This document shows, piece by piece, positions 6,212 to 10,393 of a stretch of 10,393 bases of DNA. Numbering within the stretch: the stretch's first letter is position 1; every line of letters starts with the position of its first letter. The translations under genes and the position numbers were made by a program. A model generated the notes under the pieces. That model saw nothing but the letters and a program-made list of their open reading frames with translations. It was not told the origin of the DNA and ran no database searches. The stretch lies in the NCBI GenBank assembly GCA_027717875.1, contig JALLOL010000073.1, positions 1 to 10,393 on the forward strand, read 5' to 3'. Source of the DNA: Acidobacteria bacterium AH-259-L09 (GTDB taxonomy: Bacteria; Acidobacteriota; UBA6911; RPQK01).

Positions 6212-6235
6212 GCCCGCGAGACAGGGTCTTTTGCT

Positions 6236-6970
6236 ATGCGAAACAACGCACCAAAAGTAGATAAGACCACAGAACAACTCATCATTGCACTGAACCAAAT
6301 GTCCCGCCGGGTTGCTGAGTTGGAAGCGGAGTTGCGGGCAGAAGAAAATGAGCTGAAAGCAACAAAGGAGCAACGCCAGAAAACCTTGCAGAAACTCCAC
6401 CTGGAGTTCGAGCTTGAGTCGATGGCTATGATCGCAGAATTAAAACATCCATACAAGGCCGCTCACGAACGGCGTACAGCACATTTAGCCGGGGCTATAG
6501 CCGATGAAATGGGTCTTTCGAAGGAGCGGATCCGAGGACTGAAGGTAGCTACGCTGCTCCGTGATATCGGCGAAATACAAATACCGGCTGGCATCTTGAG
6601 TAAAACTGCCGAGTTAGGGGCACACGAATATGAGATTATCAGGGCTCACCCCAAAGTAGGCTATGACATATTGATGGAAATAGAGTTTCCTTGGCCGGTT
6701 GCCAGAATAGTCCTTCAACATCATGAAAGAATGGATGGATCGGGATATCCTGAAGGTCTCGCAAATGGGGAGATCATGCTAGAGGCAAGGATTCTAGGAG
6801 TGGCAGATGTCGTTGAAGCAATGGTCTCTCCTCGCCCTTACCGACCTGCTTTCGGCATAGATAAAGCCTTGGAGGAAATCTCAAAGAATAAAGGCATTCT
6901 GTACGATCCAGAAGTAGTGGACGCTTGCCTGAGACTTTTCACAGAAAAAGGGTTTGAGTTCCCCTCTTAG
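6236..6970 (+). CDS. HD-GYP domain protein with altered HD motif (probably non-catalytic)
   Basis: A 244-residue protein. Residues of about 12-60 form a charged coiled coil and 70-240 an HD-GYP domain, a family that hydrolyses cyclic-di-GMP. Retained residues are His77 (HERR), His138 (AHPKVGYDIL), the signature HHERMDGSGYP (162-172), Asp191 (VADVVEAM) and RPYRPA. The usual HDIGK reads RDIGE: Arg109 replaces the metal-binding His of the HD pair and Glu113 replaces the conserved Lys. The region before His77 (LKHPYKAAHERR) also departs from the usual RDPYTAGH form. The fold should be kept but metal-dependent hydrolysis is probably lost or weak, suggesting a c-di-GMP sensor, scaffold or dead paralogue. 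AGGG lies 9 nt before the ATG, a modest Shine-Dalgarno site. No receiver or membrane sensor domain is attached. The gene follows the PilZ gene but has its own promoter. Confidence 0.88.
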   Translation: MRNNAPKVDKTTEQLIIALNQMSRRVAELEAELRAEENELKATKEQRQKTLQKLHLEFELESMAMIAELKHPYKAAHERRTAHLAGAIADEMGLSKERIRGLKVATLLRDIGEIQIPAGILSKTAELGAHEYEIIRAHPKVGYDILMEIEFPWPVARIVLQHHERMDGSGYPEGLANGEIMLEARILGVADVVEAMVSPRPYRPAFGIDKALEEISKNKGILYDPEVVDACLRLFTEKGFEFPS

Positions 6971-7006
6971 AGACCAACACTAACCCGCATTTCTCACAGC
7001 GGCTCG

Positions 7007-7084
7007 TCACCAAGCGGCGGAAGCGCCGACCTGACAAGGCGCGCGACCGAGACCCCCGCAAGGTCCCGCGTCGGTCAGTATCAT
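7007..7084 (-). pseudogene. Remnant of a PIN-domain (VapC-like) toxin gene
   Basis: The ATG at 7084 overlaps the antitoxin's TGA (ATGA), the normal antitoxin-toxin junction. Translation begins MILTDAGP, the typical first strand of PIN toxins with the first catalytic Asp (Asp5). It then leaves the family pattern (CGGLGRAPCQVGASAAW) and stops at 7007. No further PIN motifs are seen between here and the HD-GYP stop at 6970. An inverted repeat, GACCGA (7045-7050) with TCGGTC (7071-7076), lies in the divergent part. A deletion of nearly all of the toxin is inferred. Confidence 0.5.
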
Positions 7085-7326
7085 TCTGTGCGCTTCCTTG
7101 AGAGAATCCGGCGAAATGCAGCCCCTGTGTCGGCGGCACGGGCTCCGGAGCTCTCGATGACACCGATGACGGCCTTGAGGCGATCGGCAAGGGAGACCGC
7201 TAAAACCTCATCGCATCTTCCTGCCACCGTCTCTCGGATGAATTCGGACTGAGAAACATTGAGCGTGCGTGCGGCGCGCTCCAACGTCGTTTCGAGTTCC
7301 GGGTCGAGGCGTACACTTTTGATCAT
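7081..7326 (-). CDS. Ribbon-helix-helix (CopG/VapB-like) antitoxin
   Basis: An 81-residue protein from ATG 7326, preceded by AGAAGGAG with 6 nt spacing. A longer in-frame reading back to 7485 exists, but it would run through the operator and the 3' end of the next gene, so it is rejected. The N-terminus MIKSVRLDPELETTLERAAR is a ribbon-helix-helix DNA-binding strand and first helix, and TLNVSQSEFIRETV is the second helix. The remaining helical part (SLADRLKAVIGVIESSG) is where such antitoxins bind their toxin. In the family the protein represses its own operon and neutralises a PIN ribonuclease. Here the partner is only a stub, so it is an orphan. Just upstream is a near-perfect palindrome, probably its operator. 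Confidence 0.82.
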   Translation of the reverse strand: MIKSVRLDPELETTLERAARTLNVSQSEFIRETVAGRCDEVLAVSLADRLKAVIGVIESSGARAADTGAAFRRILSRKRTE

Positions 7327-7338
7327 GGCGCGCTCCTT

Positions 7339-7370
7339 CTGTAATACCAATAACATTATTTGTAATACAG
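7339..7370. promoter_or_regulatory. 32-bp palindromic operator upstream of the RHH antitoxin
   Basis: Symmetry is centred at 7354.5, with 13 of 16 base pairs complementary. The outer arms are CTGTA and TACAG, and the core is AATAA-CA-TTATT. Direct repeats TGTAATAC also occur at 7340 and 7361, 21 bp apart, which is two helical turns. It lies 13-44 nt before the antitoxin ATG. Ribbon-helix-helix antitoxins commonly bind such sites, so autoregulation is inferred. Confidence 0.6.
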
Positions 7371-7438
7371 ATCTAGCCGTCCCGTCCACAAGGCCCCGGC
7401 CGCGGTTCAGGAGGCTCAAGCCGGGGACATCGGCAGCG

Positions 7439-9382
7439 TCAGCAGAGTGTGGAACGCACATATGAGATGTAGTTTCGCGAAGCAAACCCTTCCTTCCAGT
7501 GGCGGGCTGAGCGCGCTAACTGGCCAAAAACGGCTTTAAATTCTGCCTCGCTGTAAGGTCTCATCCCAAGGGCCAGACATGCGCACTGCCAAACCGCATC
7601 GTGGACCAGTCCCAAGCTCCGCCCGTTGGGCCGTTTCCGCATGGCCGAAAAAATACGGATGAATTCCTCATCGGTTGGAGGCTTTATCCTCTCGCAAATG
7701 GTGATCAGATGTCGTTCGATCAGGTAAAAGAAATCAACGTATTCAGGCAGATATTGCTTCATCTCACGGTCCGGCGGAGGCTCTTGGTTGCCGCGAAATA
7801 GCTCCTGCAGGGAGTCAATGCGCCATTGAGCCACTTTCTCCCCGTCATAGAGATCGATAATATTCCGACTGGGTATTTGTGGTTTCCCGCCCTCAGCCAT
7901 TCTAAAAGCGACGGATAGCTGGTCGGGGTCCAGATTCTCGCGTTTGATGAGCTCGTTTAAGGAGCAAATCAGTTCGTCGGCCCTGTCGGACGCAGGCTTC
8001 CCTTGACGGGAATGCCCCGTATCAATCTCATCCGGCGACCACATGTCGTGAGAGAGTAAGGATTGACGAGCTAGATCCCGCAACTCTCTACGCCGTTGAG
8101 AATACCCACCGACAATATCGCCACACTGAGCCTTAAACTTTCGCCAAAGCCTCCGTCTTGCCTTCCGAGTCATGCTGGACTCTTTGACCAGCACGCGATC
8201 GGTGCGACATTCGTAGTGTAGATAAAGGACAAGCTCAAGCTTCAGTCCTCCACTCTTTCGTTGGACCTTGGCTGGAACAGGGGAAAAGGATAATGCCACG
8301 TACGGCTCGCAATCACAATCGGGGTTAAGACAGTACTGATCTAGCACGCGGTACTGAACACCTGCGTCTACGAAAGAGCGGACGCTCATTTGGGGGTTGA
8401 CTTCTTCCGCCCTGATCAAAGCCCCTTTCAAGATTTGGGAGCACAACTCAGGAGACAAGTCTGGAGCTAATTCACGGGCGTCCTCCCTTGGTTCGACTTC
8501 ACCCAAACATGTAGCGTAGAGGCCTTCCACGATCTCCTGGTCGTCACCTTCTTCGTTGAGGACCCGCTCGATCAGTTTAAATGCAGGCGAGCCAGGGTGA
8601 ACTTCCCCATTCCCATTTATGGCGGCGATGAACTGCCTGCGCTGCTCCCGGAGACGGCTCAGGGTTGAGTTAAGAACAAATTGCGTCAGTGCGTCAGACT
8701 CCGCTCTTGCGCCTCCGGTCATAATGGAATGAATGATCACGCCGCTGTGCTGCAGTGCGTCCTGGTAACGACTTTTACGCCCCGCGAACTGGTTCAGGTG
8801 ATGATGGGCTTCAATGTCGTTCGGATCCAGTTGTACAGCCTCCTGATAGTGCTCACTCGCCGCCTCATTTTGGCCGCAACGGCGGAACAAATTGCCGAGT
8901 CGGGTGTGCAGAAACGCACTGTCGGGATCTTTCCGAATCAGATCCTTTAGATATTCTTCAGCCATGGCCGGAGTCTGCAAGCGCGTTCTGTCAAAAAGCT
9001 GTAGCGCCCCCCAATACAACCCGACATCACTAACTACCCTCGACTTCAGCGTCAACGCTATTAGCTTCAAATAATCGGCAATATCCCAGGGTCCGGGCCA
9101 ACCACAGTTGCGGCAGCGGAAGTAGTTGGAAAACTGGATCTGCCACGTGCCGTGCGCGTCCTTGTCGGAGTCCACAAAGATGTGTCCCACATCATAGACT
9201 CCTGCCTTGCCACAGTCCCTGCAGACCAGTTTCAAAGTCTGGCTTATCGGCGGCAGTGAATCCATTACTACACGCGGCTGGTCGGCAGCTTTCAAGACCA
9301 CGTCTTCTCCTCCTGTTTCCTCCGCATTGGATTTTTTTGGACTGCGGCTAATTGTAGGCGACTCCCCCGACATGATTGTCAA
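7439..9382 (-). CDS. TPR-repeat protein with paired Cys (zinc-like) motifs, unknown function
   Basis: A 647-residue cytoplasmic-type protein with no signal peptide or membrane segment. Near the N-terminus, CRDCG (Cys54, Cys57) and CRNCG (Cys90, Cys93) form a likely four-Cys zinc site. TPR-like helices follow at about 140-215 (SAFLHTRLGNLFRRCGQNEA, then ASEHYQEAVQLDPNDIEAHH). A second Cys cluster, YCLNPDCDC (351, 356 and 358), begins a mixed strand region. The C-terminal third is helical and charged. I do not recognise the complete architecture; it may be a scaffold or nucleic-acid-linked protein. The TTG at 9382 is preceded by AAGGGA with 7 nt spacing. The ATG at 9373 is the alternative but is 16 nt from that site. 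It lies between two toxin-antitoxin-like loci, which suggests accessory DNA. Confidence 0.78.
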   Translation of the reverse strand: MTIMSGESPTISRSPKKSNAEETGGEDVVLKAADQPRVVMDSLPPISQTLKLVCRDCGKAGVYDVGHIFVDSDKDAHGTWQIQFSNYFRCRNCGWPGPWDIADYLKLIALTLKSRVVSDVGLYWGALQLFDRTRLQTPAMAEEYLKDLIRKDPDSAFLHTRLGNLFRRCGQNEAASEHYQEAVQLDPNDIEAHHHLNQFAGRKSRYQDALQHSGVIIHSIMTGGARAESDALTQFVLNSTLSRLREQRRQFIAAINGNGEVHPGSPAFKLIERVLNEEGDDQEIVEGLYATCLGEVEPREDARELAPDLSPELCSQILKGALIRAEEVNPQMSVRSFVDAGVQYRVLDQYCLNPDCDCEPYVALSFSPVPAKVQRKSGGLKLELVLYLHYECRTDRVLVKESSMTRKARRRLWRKFKAQCGDIVGGYSQRRRELRDLARQSLLSHDMWSPDEIDTGHSRQGKPASDRADELICSLNELIKRENLDPDQLSVAFRMAEGGKPQIPSRNIIDLYDGEKVAQWRIDSLQELFRGNQEPPPDREMKQYLPEYVDFFYLIERHLITICERIKPPTDEEFIRIFSAMRKRPNGRSLGLVHDAVWQCACLALGMRPYSEAEFKAVFGQLARSARHWKEGFASRNYISYVRSTLC

Positions 9383-9405
9383 CCCAGGGTCCCTTCTGGG
9401 CAGCG

Positions 9406-9430
9406 GAACCTGCGACCTACGGATTAGAAG
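9406..9430 (-). other. tRNA-like fragment, possible attachment-site relic
   Basis: On the minus strand this reads CTTCTAATCCGTAGG then TCGCAGGTTC. It looks like the stretch of a tRNA-Arg(TCT) from the anticodon loop (CTTCTAA) through the 3' anticodon stem and variable loop to the start of the T loop (GGTTC). Sequence on both sides does not continue as tRNA: there is no matching 5' anticodon stem and no CCTGC 3' T-stem, so it is not a working tRNA gene. Such partial tRNA ends are typical of integration sites, but this reading rests on memory of tRNA consensus. Confidence 0.35.
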
Positions 9431-9452
9431 CCGAATGGATCTAAACCCAAAT

Positions 9453-9472
9453 CCTTAGGAAACCTTAGGAAA
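9453..9472. repeat. Two tandem CCTTAGGAAA repeats
   Basis: Two exact 10-nt units at 9453-9462 and 9463-9472, one helical turn apart, about 70-90 nt upstream of the TPR gene start. They may be a regulator site or a small chance duplication. Confidence 0.5.
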
Positions 9473-9722
9473 CACAACCATTTTACCGGGCCTTCCGCTG
9501 CGTCGAAACCCGAAGTATTAGGAAGAATTCGGAACCGCACCGGGGGACAAAAAAGGGTGACACTTCGGGGTTCCCACCTGAGATACGGGGGCCTGCTATA
9601 GGTGTAGAATACCTAAAGCCAGCCCACCCCTACTTTCAAAGGCATGGCCCAAGAGGCTTTCGGACCGGCGGAGGGTTCAATTTGGATCTGATCAGACTAA
9701 TTGTGTTGCTAAAAGTATTGCT

Positions 9723-9956
9723 TCAGGCTGCTAGATCGATCACTTCAATTTGTAGCTTTCTTTCTTTAGCCTCGGACGTGAGTTCCTCGAGGCGAGCCGA
9801 CATCGCGTCGCTGATCCAACTTTCTCCACACTGTTCACACACTTCAGCCGGTACGTTTCGAACCACGAGCACGCCCTGGCCGTAGTCCACGCTGTAAGTT
9901 GTTTTACCTGCCCTCAGGTTCCCCCCACACAATGCGCATTTACTGACCTCGCTCAT
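9723..9956 (-). CDS. YgiT-type zinc-finger protein (MqsA N-terminal-like antitoxin)
   Basis: A 77-residue protein with two CxxC pairs, CALC (Cys7, Cys10) and CEQC (Cys40, Cys43). This is the zinc-binding layout of the YgiT/MqsA N-terminal domain, including the typical VRNVPAEVCEQCGESW stretch. It lacks the C-terminal helix-turn-helix of full MqsA (about 130 residues), so it may neutralise a toxin without binding DNA. The ATG at 9956 is preceded by AAAGGA at 9 nt. It lies 24 nt downstream of the DUF4258 gene in the same direction, toxin first and antitoxin second, as in mqsRA. Confidence 0.85.
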   Translation of the reverse strand: MSEVSKCALCGGNLRAGKTTYSVDYGQGVLVVRNVPAEVCEQCGESWISDAMSARLEELTSEAKERKLQIEVIDLAA

Positions 9957-9980
9957 ACGTTCGCGTCCTTTCTATGATGG

Positions 9981-10241
9981 CTACTGATCCGGTTCATAGA
10001 CCGTAATCACATAGGCCATCTCGGTACTATCGTCCCATCCCACTAGCACGTGGAGCATCCGTTCACCACTCGTCCCGGTAATCAGATCGCTGCGAAAGGG
10101 CTTATCTGATTCATACCGCTTGATGATCTTACCACCTTTGATGGCCAAGTTGATGTCGTCCCGCCGGATATTTCTCTGCGACATCCGCTCCTGGGCATGG
10201 ACACGCCAGATGAGATTGCCCTGCTCCCAAGCCCTGTGCAT
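9981..10241 (-). CDS. DUF4258 family protein, probable toxin partner
   Basis: From ATG 10241 this is 86 residues; a GTG at 10265 would add eight (SSFFYGG type) and neither start has a clear Shine-Dalgarno site. DUF4258 hallmarks are WRVHAQERMSQRNI near the N-terminus, the strand GGKIIKRYESDKP, MLHVLVGW in the middle and the end VITVYEPDQ. The family is small, often found next to YgiT-type zinc-finger genes, and is thought to act as a RelE/MqsR-like toxin, but the activity is inferred. It forms an apparent two-gene operon with the zinc-finger gene 24 nt downstream. Confidence 0.8.
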   Translation of the reverse strand: MHRAWEQGNLIWRVHAQERMSQRNIRRDDINLAIKGGKIIKRYESDKPFRSDLITGTSGERMLHVLVGWDDSTEMAYVITVYEPDQ

Positions 10242-10256
10242 GCCCCCATAAAAAAA

Positions 10257-10332
10257 GCTGGACACCCGCCGCGCCTTGCGCTATACAGGGCGCATGCAAA
10301 AAACACAAACCATTCAAGAGCAGTTGTCCAGC
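10257..10332. repeat. 8-bp inverted repeat flanking the divergent promoter region
   Basis: GCTGGACA (10257-10264) and TGTCCAGC (10325-10332) face each other across the short region between the DUF4258 gene and the divergent plus-strand frame. GCGCC and GGCGC arms also lie inside it (10271-10275 and 10289-10293). They may be a regulatory site or chance. Confidence 0.3.
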
Positions 10333-10393
10333 CTCGAAGTAATCCTCATGGTACGCCAGTGGCTCGAGAAAAACAAGAGCGCAACAGGGAGCG
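10294..10393 (+). CDS. Start of an unrecognised plus-strand gene, truncated by window end
   Basis: The ATG at 10294 opens a frame of 33 codons that is still open at the window edge. It begins MQKTQTIQEQLSSLEVILMV, looks helical and charged, and gives no family match. CAGGG lies 3-4 nt before the ATG. It is divergent from the DUF4258/YgiT pair, with only about 30-50 nt between the starts, so the two would share a control region. With so few codons an open frame could be chance. Confidence 0.4.
   Translation, partial: MQKTQTIQEQLSSLEVILMVRQWLEKNKSATGS

Larger units (their letters stand above)
9383..9722. other. Spacer between the YgiT-like gene and the TPR gene
   Basis: No gene can be supported. 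It contains the TPR gene's leader with a short stem (CCCAG/CTGGG, 9383-9400), a tRNA-like 25-nt segment, two tandem CCTTAGGAAA repeats, a small stem TAGGT/ACCTA (9599-9615) and a palindrome TCTGATCAGA (9687-9696). No T-rich terminator hairpin is visible after the YgiT-like gene. Confidence 0.5.

Noticed and set aside
6939..7190. Minus-strand 83-codon frame across the antitoxin's 3' part
   Set aside because: It is out of frame with the antitoxin and its Arg/Ser/Pro-rich translation is typical of a shadow frame.
7327..7485. Longer antitoxin start giving 134 residues
   Set aside because: It would cover the palindromic operator and overlap the end of the TPR gene; ATG 7326 has a good AGAAGGAG site and the RHH motif begins there.
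9406..9430. Functional tRNA gene
   Set aside because: There is no acceptor stem, D-arm or closing T-stem around the fragment.
10082..10317. Two minus-strand frames overlapping the DUF4258 gene
   Set aside because: They are shadows in other frames of a gene with clear DUF4258 motifs.

Overview
The window looks like a piece of a chromosome from a Gram-negative-type bacterium with an outer membrane, plausibly an Acidobacteriota member or a relative. That placement is an inference from a DUF5916/CBM9-like exported protein, PilZ and HD-GYP signalling genes, and moderate GC. No rRNA, complete tRNA, CRISPR array or intact insertion sequence is visible.

Layout. Positions 1-2241 (minus) hold most of a large exported CBM9-like + DUF5916 protein, cut by the window edge. 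Upstream of it on the same strand is a 55-codon secreted small-protein gene (2471-2638) with a strong ribosome-binding site, separated from the large gene by a perfect GC-rich hairpin. Divergent from these, 2813-3984 encodes a seven-helix membrane protein translationally coupled to a small membrane protein. Its stop overlaps the stop of a convergent XRE-type regulator (3981-4547). A tandem array of CCGACAAA(A) units lies upstream of that regulator.

Positions 4786-6970 (plus) form a cyclic-di-GMP region: a decayed PilZ gene (4964-5205), an intact PilZ protein with an unrecognised helical C-terminal half (5195-6067), and an HD-GYP protein (6236-6970) whose HD motif reads Arg-Asp. A nearly identical 27-nt box occurs upstream of the PilZ pair and again just upstream of a good sigma70-type promoter before the HD-GYP gene. 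A short stretch between them resembles a fragment of an integrase-type transposase.

Positions 7007-10265 (minus) look like accessory DNA: a ribbon-helix-helix antitoxin with a palindromic operator, followed only by the first codons of a PIN-type toxin; a 647-residue TPR protein with paired Cys motifs; a short tRNA-like fragment; and a DUF4258/YgiT-type zinc-finger toxin-antitoxin-like pair. A divergent open frame runs off the right edge.

The most interesting points are the signalling pair with a probably non-catalytic HD-GYP domain and shared upstream box, the decayed PilZ and PIN genes found by reading frames through apparent spacers, and the small secreted Cys-Cys/Pro-rich peptide.
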